Assembly: GCF_040536835.1 (NCBI RefSeq)
Contig: NZ_CP159578.1
Location: 2,294,001-2,358,000 of the forward strand
Reading direction: 5' to 3'
DNA: 64,000 nt
DNA from: Salinicola endophyticus
Lineage (GTDB): Bacteria > Pseudomonadota > Gammaproteobacteria > Pseudomonadales > Halomonadaceae
This document shows positions 45,733 through 56,335 of this stretch, one piece after another. How positions within the stretch are numbered: the first letter of the stretch is position 1; each line of letters starts with the position of its first letter. The notes under the pieces are model-generated. The model made no database searches. It saw only the letters and a program-made list of their open reading frames with translations, and was not told where the DNA came from. The translations under genes and the position numbers were made by a program.

Positions 45733-47562
45733 TCAGCGCTTCTCGATCTCAGCCTCGCTCTGCAGCGACTCGCTCAACCCCTGAATGGCGTTCTGCGCCT
45801 TGATTCGCTGGGCCAGACGCCGGATGAAGTCGGCGCCCTGAGGGTCGGGCTTGCCGGCCATCACCTTGTCGAGCGCCACGACCGCGACGGCGTCGGGCAG
45901 CTCGACACTGGCGTAGCTGGCACCCTCGGCAGCCGGGCGCGGCAACCCGAAAGCCGCCTCCAGCACCGGCTGGGGAACGCCGTCGGCGCCGTCGCGAGTG
46001 ACCGCATCGACGCGCTGCCAGTTCAGTCCGGACACCGACTCGCCCTGCTTCAGGCTGGCCACCGCCTGCTCGGCCTGCGTCTTCAGACGCTGGCGCGTCA
46101 TCTCGCCCTTGACCGCCGCGGTGACCCTGTCGCGCACCTGGTCGAGCGGCAGCACGCTGGCATCGCGATGATCGACCACCCGCAGTACCACGCGCTGCTG
46201 GGCGTCGGTCTCGATCGCTTCGCTGTTGTAGCCATCCTCGAGCACATCCGGCGAGAACGCGGCAGCGATCACGTCGGGGTTGGAGAGCACGCCCTCACCG
46301 CCGCCATCGCGCGAGAACCAGTCACTGCTCTTCAGCGACAGCCCCATATCCTTGGCCACGCTGGCCAGATCATCGGCTTCGTAGGCGTCATTGGTCAGTT
46401 TCTGCACCGCCTCGTTGAAGGCATCCTGCGACTGCGCCAGCTGAACTTCCTTGACCAGCGCCGCCCGGTCCTTCTCGAAGCTGGGGATCTCGATGTCGGT
46501 CACCTTGATCAGATGCAGGCCGTAGTCCGACTTGACGATCTGAGAGACCTGCCCCTGGTCCAGCGAGAAGGCGGCATCATCGAACGCCTGGCCGAAAAAG
46601 CCCTTCTGGATGACACCGATGTCACCGCCCTTGGCCGCGGAGGAGCTGTCGTCCGAGTAGGTCTTGGCCAGCTTGGCGAAATCCTCGCCCTTAGCCAGCT
46701 TGGCCTTTACCTCTTCGAGCCGCGCACGCGCCTGCTGCTCGGTACGGTCGCCATCACCGTAGGTGACCAGGATATGCGAAACCCGACGCGGTGCAGCCTT
46801 GCGATCCTGCTCATAGGCCTGGCGCAGCTCGGCGTCGGTTACCTCCACGCTATGGGCCAGATCCTGCTGATTGAGCACCAGGTAGTTGACCTTGACCTGC
46901 TCCGGCCGCCGGAAATCGTCCTGGTGCGCCTGATAGTAGCTCTGGATGTCGGCGTCGCTCGGCGTTACCGGCTGGGCCAGATCGGCCGGCGTCAACCGCG
47001 CGTAGCGGAAGCTGCGCTGCTGTTGCTGCAGCGCGGCGAGGCGCTGCTGCTCGCTGGGCAGCACGAATGCCGACACCGCCAGTCCCTGCTGGATCTGGCG
47101 CCGCAGGGTATCCGCGCGCAGCTCGCGACGAAATGCCGCCGGCGTATAGCCGGCCTGGGCCAAACGGGTGGTGAACAGCTGGTCCGAGAAACGGCCCTGC
47201 TGATCCTGGAACTCGGGCAGCGACACGATGAGCTGGTCGAGCTGGGTATCGGAGACGAACAGGCCGCCCGCCTCGGCGTACTGGTCCAGCGTCTTCTGAC
47301 TGATCAGCTGGTCGAGCACCTGGGCACGATACTGACGCTCCTGCTCCGGCGGTACCTGGCCAGAGCGAATGCCCCTTTGCACCTGGGTCTCCACCGCCTG
47401 ACGACTGATCGCCTCGCCGTTGACCTTGGCCACGTCGTTGCTGCCTGACTGGAAATAACTGACCAGTGACTCCGCGCCAAACAGCGCGAAGGTCACGATG
47501 ATGGCCCCCACGATGACCTTCGCCACCCAGCCCTGGGAGCCTTCACGAATTTTCTGCAGCAT
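45733..47562 (-). CDS. ppiD: Periplasmic chaperone/peptidyl-prolyl isomerase PpiD
   Basis: A 609-residue protein anchored by one N-terminal helix (LQKIREGSQGWVAKVIVGAIIVTFALFG) with the rest periplasmic. It has a SurA-like N-domain (about 40-230), a parvulin domain (about 265-365: RRVSHILVTYGDGD, GDIGVIQKGFFGQAFDDAAFSL, VKSDYGLHLIKV) and a C-terminal domain. It assists proteins leaving the Sec translocon. The ATG at 47562 gives the family start; the preceding 45 open codons are not family-like. It follows hupB. Confidence 0.95.
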   Translation of the reverse strand: MLQKIREGSQGWVAKVIVGAIIVTFALFGAESLVSYFQSGSNDVAKVNGEAISRQAVETQVQRGIRSGQVPPEQERQYRAQVLDQLISQKTLDQYAEAGGLFVSDTQLDQLIVSLPEFQDQQGRFSDQLFTTRLAQAGYTPAAFRRELRADTLRRQIQQGLAVSAFVLPSEQQRLAALQQQQRSFRYARLTPADLAQPVTPSDADIQSYYQAHQDDFRRPEQVKVNYLVLNQQDLAHSVEVTDAELRQAYEQDRKAAPRRVSHILVTYGDGDRTEQQARARLEEVKAKLAKGEDFAKLAKTYSDDSSSAAKGGDIGVIQKGFFGQAFDDAAFSLDQGQVSQIVKSDYGLHLIKVTDIEIPSFEKDRAALVKEVQLAQSQDAFNEAVQKLTNDAYEADDLASVAKDMGLSLKSSDWFSRDGGGEGVLSNPDVIAAAFSPDVLEDGYNSEAIETDAQQRVVLRVVDHRDASVLPLDQVRDRVTAAVKGEMTRQRLKTQAEQAVASLKQGESVSGLNWQRVDAVTRDGADGVPQPVLEAAFGLPRPAAEGASYASVELPDAVAVVALDKVMAGKPDPQGADFIRRLAQRIKAQNAIQGLSESLQSEAEIEKR

Positions 47563-47713
47563 GCTGTCCTCGCATGTCGGTAACCCTATCTCCGGGGCGC
47601 ATCGTACACCGCCGCACGCGACCAATGCATCCCCACCGCGCGAACCCTGGGCCGCTATGGCAGGGGCGACGATAGTGCTCGTCGCACGCCGGGACACCCC
47701 GAAAGGCGGTCAT

Positions 47714-47744
47714 AAAAAAAGCGCATCGCTGAGGCGATGCGCTT
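47714..47744 (-). terminator. Rho-independent terminator of hupB
   Basis: Arms aagcgcatcgc (47719-47729) and gcgatgcgctt (47734-47744) form a perfect 11-bp stem with a tgag loop. On the minus strand a run of seven T (47720-47714) follows: a textbook terminator 80 bp after the hupB stop. Confidence 0.9.
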
Positions 47745-47823
47745 ACATGGTTACGGACCTGACCGTGCGTAACAGCCGCAGCTAAGTCACCCGCGGGAAC
47801 AGGGCCCGTGTCACGCGGCAAAC

Positions 47824-48096
47824 TTAGTTGACAGCGTCCTTGAGCGCCTTGCCCGCCTTGAAGCTGGGCACCTTGGCAGCACTGATGTTGATCGGCTTGC
47901 CAGTCTGCGGGTTACGGCCGGTGCGTGCAGCACGCTCCTTGACCGAGAAAGTCCCGAACCCAACCAGTGCCACGGAATCGCCGTTCTTCAGACTGTCGGA
48001 CACGGACTCGATCATGGCGTCGAGTGCACGCGTCGCAGCTGCCTTGGGAATATCGGCAGACGCGGCAATGGCTTCGATCAGCTCGGATTTATTCAC
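47824..48096 (-). CDS. hupB: DNA-binding protein HU-beta
   Basis: A 90-residue nucleoid protein. The full HU pattern is visible: [39 protein letters not shown] with the DNA-intercalating Pro in RNPQTG, and the terminal [16 protein letters not shown]. It lies between lon and ppiD as in Pseudomonas and E. coli, followed by a strong terminator, and has an AT-rich 178-bp upstream region that probably carries its own promoter. Confidence 0.97.
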   Translation of the reverse strand: MNKSELIEAIAASADIPKAAATRALDAMIESVSDSLKNGDSVALVGFGTFSVKERAARTGRNPQTGKPINISAAKVPSFKAGKALKDAVN

Positions 48097-48274
48097 ACTT
48101 CACCCCTTGACTGTGTACAAAATTGAGAGGAAATCAACGCGCAATCTCTAACTGCGATAGCGATCACAACAAGTGGGCATTTTATAGCAATGCTCCAATT
48201 ATGCTGTCAATCAAGATCGTGAGAAAAACCGCGTCACGTCTGACTTCACGCCTCGAATTCACGCCGGAATTCGA

Positions 48275-50677
48275 TCAATGTGTGCTGACATTGGCCTGCG
48301 ATGAAGCGGCATCGTCGGCACGCTTTTCATCGACTTCCAAAGGGTTCGTCAAGGCCACCGCCAGCACTTCGTCGATCCACTTCACTGGGCGGATATCCAA
48401 CGCGCTCTTGATATTGTCGGGAACCTCCTTGAGGTCCCGGCGATTCTCTTCGGGAATGAGCACCGTCTTTATACCACCGCGCCGTGCAGCCAGCAATTTC
48501 TCCTTCAGGCCGCCGATCGGCATCACTTCACCGCGCAAATTGACTTCGCCGGTCATGGCCACATCGCAGCGCACGGCACGCCCGCTGTAGGCGGAGATCA
48601 TCGCAGTGACCATACCGATGCCGGCACTGGGGCCATCCTTGGGGGTGGCACCCTCCGGCACGTGGATATGCAGGTCTTCTTTCTCGAAGCGTTCAGGATC
48701 GATGCCCAGTTGAGGGGCGCGCGCGCGCACCACCGTATGGGCAGCGCTGACCGACTCCTTCATCACATCGCCCAGCGAGCCGGTCTTGTTGAGACGCCCC
48801 TTGCCCGGAGTGACCACAGACTCGATGTAGAGCAGCTCACCACCCACCGAAGTCCACGCCAGGCCGGTGACACGCCCCACCTGATCGTCCTGATCGGCCA
48901 GCCCGTAGCTGTAGCGACGAACGCCGGCGTAACGGTCGATATCCGCCGCCGCCAGCGTCTGACCCGCCTGGGCGCCCTGCCCCTTCTCCGCCTCCAGGCG
49001 TTCGCGCAGGACCTTGCGGCACACCTTGGCGATCTGGCGCTCGAGCTCGCGCACGCCCGCCTCACGAGTGTAGTAGCGAATCAGTTCGAGTACCGCTTCG
49101 TCACCGAAGGTCAGCTCCTGATCCTTGAGCCCGTTGGCCTTGAGCTGCTTGGGAATCAGGTAGCGCTTGGCGATGGCCAGCTTCTCGTCTTCGGTGTAAC
49201 CCGGCAGTCGGATCACCTCCATACGATCGAGCAGCGGCCCAGGGATGTTCATCGAGTTGGCGGTGCAGATGAACATCACATCGGAGAGGTCGTAGTCGAG
49301 CTCCAGATAGTGGTCGTTGAACTTGTCGTTCTGCTCCGGATCGAGCACCTCGAGCAGCGCCGAAGCCGGATCACCACGATGATCCATGCCGATCTTGTCG
49401 ACCTCGTCGAGCAGGAACAGCGGGTTGCGCACCCCGGCCTTGCTCATGCGCTGGATCAGCTTGCCCGGGAGCGAACCGATATAGGTGCGCCGATGACCAC
49501 GAATCTCGGACTCGTCGCGCACGCCGCCCAAGGCCAGACGCACGTAGCGACGATTGGTCGCGCGCGCGATCGACTGCCCCAGCGAGGTCTTGCCCACGCC
49601 CGGCGGCCCCACCAGGCAAAGTACCGGCCCCTTGAGCTTCTTGACCCGCTTCTGCACCGCGAGATACTCGAGGATGCGCTCCTTGACCTCTTCGAGGCCA
49701 TGGTGATCCTCATCGAGCACCTTGGCCGCCAGCGGCAGATCGTGCTTGACCCGGGTGCGCTTCTTCCACGGCACCGACAGCACCCAGTCGAGATAGGAGC
49801 GCACTACCGTGGCCTCGGCAGAGGTCGGCGACATCATCTTGAGCTTGTTGAGCTCCTGGGTCGCCTTGTCCACCGCTTCCTGCGGCATGCCCGCTTCCTG
49901 GATCCGCTGCTCGTACTTCTCGGCCTCGTTGGGCACGTTCTCGAGCTCGCCCATCTCCTTCTGGATGGCCTTCATCTGCTCGTTGAGATAGTACTCGCGC
50001 TGGGATTTCTCCATCTGATCCTTGACCCGCGAGCGGATCCGCTTCTCGACCTGCAGCAGGTCGATTTCGGACTCGATCAGCGCCATCAGGTGCTCGATGC
50101 GATCGCGCACGCGATCCATCTCCAACAGCTCCTGCTTGTCATCGATCTTCAGCGACAGGTGCGCGCAGATGGTGTCGACGAGACGGCTGGGATCCTCGAT
50201 CTCCTGCAGTGAGGAGAGCACCTCGCTGGGCACTTTCTTGGACAGCTTCACATACTGCTCGAACTGGTTGAGCAGCACCCGAACCAGCGACTCCTGCTCG
50301 CGTTCGCTGAGCGGCTCGCTGTCGCGCGGCGTGGCATCGGCGGCGATGTAGCCACTCTCCTCCTCGACCACACGCTGCACATCGACACGGAAGGCGCCTT
50401 CGATCAGCACCTTCACGGTGCCATCGGGCAGCTTCAGCAGCTGTTTGATATCGGCGACGGTACCGACGCCGAAGAGATCATCGGCACCCGGATCGTCATG
50501 CGCCGCTTCACGCTGAGCGACCAGCAGGACGCGCTTGTCGCTCTCCATGGCCGTCTCGAGCGCACGAATCGACTTCTCGCGCCCGACGAACAGCGGGATG
50601 ACCATCTGCGGATACACCACCACGTCGCGCAGCGGCAGTAGCGGTAGTTTGAGTGTCTGGTCTGAGCTCTGCGCCAT
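48275..50677 (-). CDS. lon: ATP-dependent protease Lon
   Basis: An 800-residue cytoplasmic protease: N-terminal LON substrate domain ([26 protein letters not shown]), a coiled-coil linker, the AAA+ module with Walker [14 protein letters not shown] and Walker [12 protein letters not shown], and a serine-lysine protease domain with DGPSAGIGM and [14 protein letters not shown]. It degrades misfolded and regulatory proteins. The ATG at 50677 is used because the extra 17 upstream codons have no counterpart. It follows clpX across a 243-bp gap. Confidence 0.97.
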   Translation of the reverse strand: MAQSSDQTLKLPLLPLRDVVVYPQMVIPLFVGREKSIRALETAMESDKRVLLVAQREAAHDDPGADDLFGVGTVADIKQLLKLPDGTVKVLIEGAFRVDVQRVVEEESGYIAADATPRDSEPLSEREQESLVRVLLNQFEQYVKLSKKVPSEVLSSLQEIEDPSRLVDTICAHLSLKIDDKQELLEMDRVRDRIEHLMALIESEIDLLQVEKRIRSRVKDQMEKSQREYYLNEQMKAIQKEMGELENVPNEAEKYEQRIQEAGMPQEAVDKATQELNKLKMMSPTSAEATVVRSYLDWVLSVPWKKRTRVKHDLPLAAKVLDEDHHGLEEVKERILEYLAVQKRVKKLKGPVLCLVGPPGVGKTSLGQSIARATNRRYVRLALGGVRDESEIRGHRRTYIGSLPGKLIQRMSKAGVRNPLFLLDEVDKIGMDHRGDPASALLEVLDPEQNDKFNDHYLELDYDLSDVMFICTANSMNIPGPLLDRMEVIRLPGYTEDEKLAIAKRYLIPKQLKANGLKDQELTFGDEAVLELIRYYTREAGVRELERQIAKVCRKVLRERLEAEKGQGAQAGQTLAAADIDRYAGVRRYSYGLADQDDQVGRVTGLAWTSVGGELLYIESVVTPGKGRLNKTGSLGDVMKESVSAAHTVVRARAPQLGIDPERFEKEDLHIHVPEGATPKDGPSAGIGMVTAMISAYSGRAVRCDVAMTGEVNLRGEVMPIGGLKEKLLAARRGGIKTVLIPEENRRDLKEVPDNIKSALDIRPVKWIDEVLAVALTNPLEVDEKRADDAASSQANVSTH

Positions 50678-50868
50678 TACAGCATTTCCTCGGCAAACGT
50701 TCGGATGGGTGAGCCACCAGAGCGGCAATAGCGGGGTACGTGGGGGCGAGATCCCCAGGTTCCAAGAGGGACGTGACCTCGACCTGACATGACAATGTCA
50801 CACCTCGGACCTCAAGGGGACATGCCAACGCCGCTGCACGCCGGGAGCGATGCGGCCCCGACATGAAG

Positions 50869-50890
50869 AAGGGGCCCCTGAGGGCCCCTT
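50869..50890 (-). terminator. Hairpin after clpX
   Basis: Arms aaggggccc (50869-50877) and gggcccctt (50882-50890) with a 4-nt loop, 31 bp beyond the clpX stop. The T-tract (CTTCTTC on the minus strand) is weak, so read-through into lon is possible. Nothing else is apparent in the 243-bp gap besides the presumed lon promoter. Confidence 0.65.
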
Positions 50891-50920
50891 CCCTGAGTCG
50901 AGACGTCAACGCGGAAGGCG

Positions 50921-52213
50921 TCAGCCGTCCTTGTTGGCGACCCGACTCTCTTCCTGCTTGGAGTAGATCAGCAGCGGCTCGCTGTCACCCGAAATGACGG
51001 AATCATCGATCACCACCTTGGTCACGCCTTCGAGAGACGGTACGTCGTACATCGTCTCCAGCAGCACCGATTCGAGGATCGAGCGCAGACCACGGGCTCC
51101 GGTCTTGCGCTCCATCGCCTTGTGGGCCACGGCGCGCAGCGCGTCCTCGCGGAAATCGAGCTCGACGCCCTCCATCTCGAACAGGCGCGAGTACTGCTTG
51201 ACCAGCGAGTTCTTGGGCTCGACGAGAATCTGGATCAGCGCATCTTCGGTCAGCTCGGTGAGCGTGGCGATCACCGGAAGGCGGCCGACGAACTCGGGGA
51301 TCAGGCCGAACTTGACCAGATCTTCGGGCTCGACACTGGCCAGCACGTCACCGACGCCCTTGTCGCTCTCTTTGCTCTTGACCGTGGCGTTGAAGCCGAT
51401 GCCACCCTTCTCGGCGCGATCGCGGATCACCTTGTCCAAGCCGGCGAAGGCACCGCCGACGATGAACAGGATATTGCCGGTATCGACCTGCAGGAACTCC
51501 TGCTGCGGATGCTTGCGCCCGCCCTGGGGAGGCACCGAGGCGGTGGTGCCCTCGATCAGCTTGAGCAGCGCCTGCTGGACCCCTTCACCCGAGACGTCAC
51601 GGGTAATCGACGGGTTGTCCGACTTGCGCGAAATCTTGTCGATCTCGTCGATGTAGACGATGCCGCGCTGCGCCTTCTCGACGTCGTAGTCGCACTTCTG
51701 CAGCAGCTTCTGGATGATGTTCTCGACATCCTCGCCGACATACCCTGCTTCGGTGAGCGTGGTCGCATCGGCGATGGTGAACGGCACGTTGAGCAGCCGC
51801 GCCAGCGTCTCCGCCAGCAGGGTCTTGCCGCTGCCGGTCGGACCGATCAGCAGGATGTTCGATTTGCCCAGCTCGATGTCGTCATTCTTGCCACCACTCT
51901 TGCCGCCGCCACGCAGCCGCTTGTAGTGGTTGTAGACCGCCACCGACAGCACCATCTTGGCGCGATCCTGGCCGATGACGTAGTCATCCAGCGTATTGCG
52001 GATCTCACGGGGTACCGGCAGGCGATCCTCATCGCTCTCGGCGTCGGCTTCCAGCACCTCTTCGCGGATGATGTCGTTGCACAGATCGACACACTCGTCA
52101 CAGATGTAGACGGACGGACCTGCGATCAGCTTGCGCACCTCGTTCTGATTCTTGCCGCAGAACGAGCAGTAGAGCAGCTTGCCGTTGTCGTCTTTGCCTT
52201 TACCGTCGGCCAT
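50921..52213 (-). CDS. clpX: ClpXP unfoldase subunit ClpX
   Basis: A 430-residue AAA+ unfoldase. The N-terminal zinc domain has [11 protein letters not shown] and CDECVDLC. The AAA+ module has Walker [16 protein letters not shown], Walker [12 protein letters not shown], the ClpP-docking IGF-type loop (GGIGFNATV) and sensor RGLRSILE. It feeds unfolded substrates to ClpP. It lies 64 bp after clpP. Confidence 0.98.
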   Translation of the reverse strand: MADGKGKDDNGKLLYCSFCGKNQNEVRKLIAGPSVYICDECVDLCNDIIREEVLEADAESDEDRLPVPREIRNTLDDYVIGQDRAKMVLSVAVYNHYKRLRGGGKSGGKNDDIELGKSNILLIGPTGSGKTLLAETLARLLNVPFTIADATTLTEAGYVGEDVENIIQKLLQKCDYDVEKAQRGIVYIDEIDKISRKSDNPSITRDVSGEGVQQALLKLIEGTTASVPPQGGRKHPQQEFLQVDTGNILFIVGGAFAGLDKVIRDRAEKGGIGFNATVKSKESDKGVGDVLASVEPEDLVKFGLIPEFVGRLPVIATLTELTEDALIQILVEPKNSLVKQYSRLFEMEGVELDFREDALRAVAHKAMERKTGARGLRSILESVLLETMYDVPSLEGVTKVVIDDSVISGDSEPLLIYSKQEESRVANKDG

Positions 52214-52277
52214 TCGTGTACCTCGTCAGGACGGCGATGCCGAGCATCGCCGTGTGAAACCTTGACTCAAAACGCTA

Positions 52278-52898
52278 TCAGGATACCGGGCGCTTATCCA
52301 GCTTGGCGTCGATCAGCCCGTACTCTACGGCCTGGTCGCCATCCATGAAATTGTCGCGGTCGGTGTCCTGGGCCACCTTGTCGATATCCTGTCCGGTGTG
52401 ATCGGCCAGAATCCGGTTGAGCTTGTGACGAATCGTCAGAATCTCCCGGGTATGGATCTCGATGTCGGAAGCCTGCCCCTGATAGCCGCCCAGCGGCTGG
52501 TGAATCATCATGCGCGAGTGCGGCAGACAGTAGCGCTTGCCCTTGGCGCCCCCGGTCAACAGGAGCGCCCCCATGCTCGCCGCCTGACCGATACACACGG
52601 TCGATACGTCCGGCTTGATGAACTGCATGGTGTCGTAGATCGACATGCCCGCGGTGACCGAGCCACCAGGAGAGTTGATGTAGAGGTGGATATCCTTGTC
52701 CGGATTCTCCGACTCCAGGAAGAGCAGCTGCGCCACCACCAGATTGGCCATGTAGTCTTCGACTTGGCCGACCAGGAAGATGACACGCTCCTTGAGCAGC
52801 CGGGAGTAGATGTCGTAAGACCGCTCGCCGCGCGCACTCTGCTCCACGACCATCGGAACCAGGCCGCCGGCATTACTGATGTCGAACTCGTTACGCAT
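52278..52898 (-). CDS. clpP: ATP-dependent Clp protease proteolytic subunit ClpP
   Basis: A 206-residue serine protease. The catalytic Ser108 is in GQAASMGA, His133 in SRMMIHQP, and the Asp in the DTDRD segment near 180. The pro-region before [22 protein letters not shown] is short, as in gammaproteobacteria. The ATG at 52898 is used; a longer in-frame start at 52928 lacks family similarity. It precedes clpX in one probable transcript. Confidence 0.97.
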   Translation of the reverse strand: MRNEFDISNAGGLVPMVVEQSARGERSYDIYSRLLKERVIFLVGQVEDYMANLVVAQLLFLESENPDKDIHLYINSPGGSVTAGMSIYDTMQFIKPDVSTVCIGQAASMGALLLTGGAKGKRYCLPHSRMMIHQPLGGYQGQASDIEIHTREILTIRHKLNRILADHTGQDIDKVAQDTDRDNFMDGDQAVEYGLIDAKLDKRPVS

Positions 52899-53023
52899 CG
52901 CGATTTCCTTGCATCTGGTGAGTGTCACACTCCTCTAGGCGGTGGCCGCGAACCCACTTTGCCGCCGCCAACCACCGCCGAACCCCGGCATCTTGCCGGG
53001 GCCCGTCGCTTACCAAGCAGCGT

Positions 53024-54379
53024 TTATGCTTTGGAATCGCTCTCTTCGCTCTCATCTTCATCGGCCGCGTCGTCCGATTGTTGAGCGGACTGCAGCACAT
53101 CTTCATAGCTCATGCTGACGTCTTTAACCTGGGCCTGCGCCAGCAGCTTGTCAACGGCCTTGTCTTCGAGCACCGCAGACTTGATCTGGTTCTTGAGCTC
53201 GTCGTTCTTGAGGTACTGCTCGACCACCTGTTCCGGCTGCTGGTACTGGGTCGCCAGCTCCTCGGCGCGGGCACGGATCTCGTCGTCGCTCGCCTCGAGC
53301 TCGTTCTGCTTGATCACTTCGGCCAGCAGCAGGCCGACCTTGACCCGGTTGCGCGCTTGATCGGCGAACAGCTCGTTGGGCAGCTGGCTGACATCGAAAT
53401 CTTCGCCCAGGCCGAACTGCTGTGCTGCCTGACGCTTGAGACCATCGGTCTCCTGGTCGACCAGCGACTGCGGCACGCTGACTTCGTTGGCCGCCTGCAG
53501 CGCCTCGAGCACCTGCTGCTTGACGCGGTTCTGCGTGGCCTGCTTGACCTCGCGCTCCATGTTGCTCTTGACTTCGGCGCGGAACTTGTCGAAGTCACCA
53601 TCATCGACGCCGAACGCCTTGATGAACTCGGCATCGACTTCCGGCATCGTCTTGGCCGACACCTCGTGCACCTTGACCGCGAAGGTGGCTTCCTGACCGG
53701 CCAGATGCTCGGCCTGGTAATCTTCCGGGAAGGTCACCTGGATGCGCTTCTCTTCGCCGGCGTTGGCGCCCACGAGCTGTTCTTCGAAGCCCGGGATGAA
53801 ACGGTTGGAGCCCAGCTCCAGTTCGTGCCCTTCGGCGGCGCCGCCCTCGAACGGCTCGTCACCGAGGAAGCCCTCGAAGTCGATCTTGACCTGATCGCCC
53901 ATCTCGGCGCCACGCTCGACCGGCTGGAACTCGGCGCGCTGGGTGCGCAGGGTCTCGATCATCTGATCGATATCGGCTTCGGTGATCTCGGTCTGCGGAC
54001 GCTCGACCTCGGTACCGGCGATGCTCTGAAGCTCGATCTCCGGGTAGACCTCCAGCGTGGCAACGAACTCGAGATCCTTGCCGTCCTGATTGACGGTCGG
54101 TTCGATCGAGGGGTAGCCGGCCGGGTTGAGGCTCTCTTCGGTGATGGCGCGCACGTAGTGCTGACGCATCAGCTCGCTGACCACTTCGTTGCGCACGTCC
54201 TGGCCGAAACGCTGGCGCACGACGGCCATCGGGATCTTGCCTTGACGAAAACCATTCAGACGAACGCGCTTGGCGGTGTCTTGCAGACGAGCGGCGACGG
54301 CCTGATCGACCTCGCTCGCCGGCACCTGGACGGTGATGCGACGTTCGATCTGGGATGTCGTCTCAACGGAAACTTGCAT
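53024..54379 (-). CDS. tig: Trigger factor
   Basis: A 451-residue ribosome-associated chaperone. Domains in order: ribosome-binding N-domain with the signature GFRQGKIPM near residue 45, the FKBP-type isomerase domain (about 155-240: GDQVKIDFEGFLGDEPFEGG, FEEQLVGANAGEEKRI), and the helical C-domain. The acidic tail (SDDAADEDESEESDSKA) is unusually long and negative, in line with a halophilic or halotolerant host. The ATG at 54379 has AGAGGA upstream. It opens the tig-clpP-clpX-lon-hupB-ppiD block. Confidence 0.97.
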   Translation of the reverse strand: MQVSVETTSQIERRITVQVPASEVDQAVAARLQDTAKRVRLNGFRQGKIPMAVVRQRFGQDVRNEVVSELMRQHYVRAITEESLNPAGYPSIEPTVNQDGKDLEFVATLEVYPEIELQSIAGTEVERPQTEITEADIDQMIETLRTQRAEFQPVERGAEMGDQVKIDFEGFLGDEPFEGGAAEGHELELGSNRFIPGFEEQLVGANAGEEKRIQVTFPEDYQAEHLAGQEATFAVKVHEVSAKTMPEVDAEFIKAFGVDDGDFDKFRAEVKSNMEREVKQATQNRVKQQVLEALQAANEVSVPQSLVDQETDGLKRQAAQQFGLGEDFDVSQLPNELFADQARNRVKVGLLLAEVIKQNELEASDDEIRARAEELATQYQQPEQVVEQYLKNDELKNQIKSAVLEDKAVDKLLAQAQVKDVSMSYEDVLQSAQQSDDAADEDESEESDSKA

Positions 54380-54735
54380 AGATGATCCTCTACCGACGGG
54401 AGCGTTCTGTGATTGCAACTTCAAAAAAATAAGGGAGAGATTCTATGAATCCCCATGCCTACTGGCAAGCAGACTTGCCGCCTACATTGGGCTGAAGCGC
54501 CCGAAAACCAAGGGGCAGCGACGAAAATCGACAGAATGAAAGGACGACTCGTCGTCAGCGACCGGCAAGCGTGACCTCGAGACAGGCACGAACCGGACGA
54601 TGCAGCCCCACTGGCCATGGCGTACGCCATGCCGGAGGCGGCACTCAGCTATGCAGAGGCTGGCGCAGCACGAGACAAGAGCAGCGCGAACAAGAACAGG
54701 GGAAAGAACCAGGAAGACATCCGAAGGGACAGAAA
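54380..54735. other. Intergenic region between the tRNA genes and tig
   Basis: 356 bp. It must carry the tig promoter and the end of the tRNA transcript. I see no ORF with family features, no clear terminator hairpin and no third tRNA. Confidence 0.4.
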
Positions 54736-54811
54736 TGGGGTGGATGATGGGGATCGAACCCACGACCACCGGAGCCACAATCCGGGGCTCTACCACTGAG
54801 CTACATCCACC
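54736..54811 (-). tRNA. tRNA-His (GTG), copy 2
   Basis: 76 nt including an encoded CCA. The cloverleaf reads GGTGGATG acceptor start with the extra 5' G of tRNA-His, D arm GCTC/GAGC, anticodon loop TTGTGGC with anticodon GTG, T loop TTCGATC, and acceptor end CATCCACC. It is identical to the copy at 54834-54909. Confidence 0.96.
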
Positions 54812-54833
54812 ATTTCTGAGTGCGTGTCGAAAG

Positions 54834-54909
54834 TGGGGTGGATGATGGGGATCGAACCCACGACCACCGGAGCCACAATCCGGGGCTCTACCACTGAGCT
54901 ACATCCACC
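54834..54909 (-). tRNA. tRNA-His (GTG), copy 1
   Basis: 76 nt with encoded CCA, the same cloverleaf and anticodon GTG as the neighbouring copy, base for base. The two copies start 98 bp apart with a 22-nt spacer, a recent tandem duplication or a conserved pair. Confidence 0.96.
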
Positions 54910-54982
54910 ATCTCGACACTGGCATCGCTTGGAACTACCACACCCCATCCAACGCTTCACGACGTGAAGACTATCCGGAGAG

Positions 54983-55059
54983 TGGCGCGCCCAGCAGGAC
55001 TCGAACCTGCAACCTACGGCTTAGAAGGCCGTTGCTCTATCCGGTTGAGCTATAGGCGC
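54983..55059 (-). tRNA. tRNA-Arg (TCT)
   Basis: 77 nt with encoded CCA. The acceptor begins GCGCCTA and ends TGGGCGCG-CCA with one G-U pair; the anticodon loop CTTCTAA gives TCT, which reads AGA and AGG codons; the T loop is TTCGAGT. Confidence 0.96.
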
Positions 55060-55099
55060 ATTCCAATACCGGCTGCCTGTTCATCGATCACCGACCCGC

Positions 55100-55176
55100 T
55101 GGTCGGGGTAGAGGGATTTGAACCCCCGACATCCTGCTCCCAAAGCAGGCGCGCTACCAGACTGCGCTATACCCCG
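55100..55176 (-). tRNA. tRNA-Pro (TGG)
   Basis: 77 nt with encoded CCA. Acceptor CGGGGTA pairs with TACCCCG; the anticodon loop has TTTGGGA with anticodon TGG, reading CCA and related proline codons; the T loop is TTCAAAT. It is the first gene of the Pro-Arg-His-His cluster in transcription order. Confidence 0.96.
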
Positions 55177-55449
55177 TCGCCGGGCGACACGATCGATGAC
55201 GCTACGAGCCCCTCGATGCGCTGCGTATTCTACGGATCATTTCTGCAAGGTCAAGCCCTTACGTGAATTTCAGCCGATCCCGGGTCGCCTCTGGCCTGCC
55301 CCACTGTCGCCCCAGTGACATCCATCCTCAACGCCTGCGTTGACTGGATCGGCTGGCGTGCGAAAATTGCCGCCTTCGTCGGCCTGGCCGGAGCCCGGCT
55401 CCACCCAGCGAGACCGACCGCTATTTTCGCTACTCAGAAAGGACAGTCG

Positions 55450-56307
55450 ATGACCGCTCAGTTGATCGACGGCAAACGCATTGCCGGCGCCATCCGCGAA
55501 CAGGTGACCACCGAGGTGGCCGAGCGCCTCCAGCTGGGACGCCGGCGCCCGGGCCTGGCGGTGATTCTGGTGGGCCACGACCCCGCCTCCGAGATCTACG
55601 TGAGCCACAAGCACCGTGCCTGCGAGCAGGCCGGCATTCTCTCGTTCAGCCATCGCCTCGATGCCACCATCAGCCAGCAGGCGCTGGAAGCGGTCATCGA
55701 CGAACTGAATGCAGACGATACGGTCGACGGCATCCTGCTACAGCTGCCGCTACCCGAGCATCTCGACGCCAACCCGCTACTCGAGCGTATTCGCCCGGAC
55801 AAGGACGTCGACGGCTTCCACCCCTACAACCTGGGGCGTCTGGCCCAACGCATGCCGCTGCTGCGCCCGTGCACGCCCAAAGGCATCATGACCCTGCTCG
55901 AACACAGCGGTATCGAGCTGCGTGGCCTCGAGGCGACGGTGGTCGGCGCCTCCAATATCGTCGGTCGCCCCATGTCACTGGAGCTGCTGCTGGCTGGCTG
56001 CACCACCACCGTGTGCCACCGCTTCACCCGCAGCCTGGAGGAGAAAGTCCGCCAGGCAGATCTACTGGTGGTGGCCGTGGGCAAGCCGGGCCTCATCGAT
56101 GGTAACTGGATCAAGCCGGGCGCCGTGGTGATCGATGTCGGCATGAACCGTAACGATGACGGCACCCTGGTCGGCGATGTCGACTTCGCCAGCGCCGCCG
56201 AGCGTGCCAGCTTCATCACCCCGGTACCCGGCGGGGTCGGCCCGATGACGGTCGCGACCCTGTTGCAGAACACCCTGCAGGCCGCCGAACTCCACGACGC
56301 CCATTGA
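55450..56307 (+). CDS. folD: Bifunctional methylenetetrahydrofolate dehydrogenase/cyclohydrolase FolD
   Basis: A 285-residue enzyme interconverting 5,10-methylene- and 10-formyl-tetrahydrofolate. Signatures are [23 protein letters not shown] with the catalytic Lys, [37 protein letters not shown] and the Rossmann [19 protein letters not shown], ending with [19 protein letters not shown]. The ATG at 55450 was chosen; 45 open codons upstream lack similarity. It is divergent from the tRNA cluster. Confidence 0.97.
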   Translation: MTAQLIDGKRIAGAIREQVTTEVAERLQLGRRRPGLAVILVGHDPASEIYVSHKHRACEQAGILSFSHRLDATISQQALEAVIDELNADDTVDGILLQLPLPEHLDANPLLERIRPDKDVDGFHPYNLGRLAQRMPLLRPCTPKGIMTLLEHSGIELRGLEATVVGASNIVGRPMSLELLLAGCTTTVCHRFTRSLEEKVRQADLLVVAVGKPGLIDGNWIKPGAVVIDVGMNRNDDGTLVGDVDFASAAERASFITPVPGGVGPMTVATLLQNTLQAAELHDAH

Positions 56308-56335
56308 CCCTCGCCGCCACTCAAGGAATCTCGTG

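Noticed and set aside
54380-54735. A further tRNA or small RNA before tig
   Set aside because: No cloverleaf or clear promoter-terminator pair could be read.
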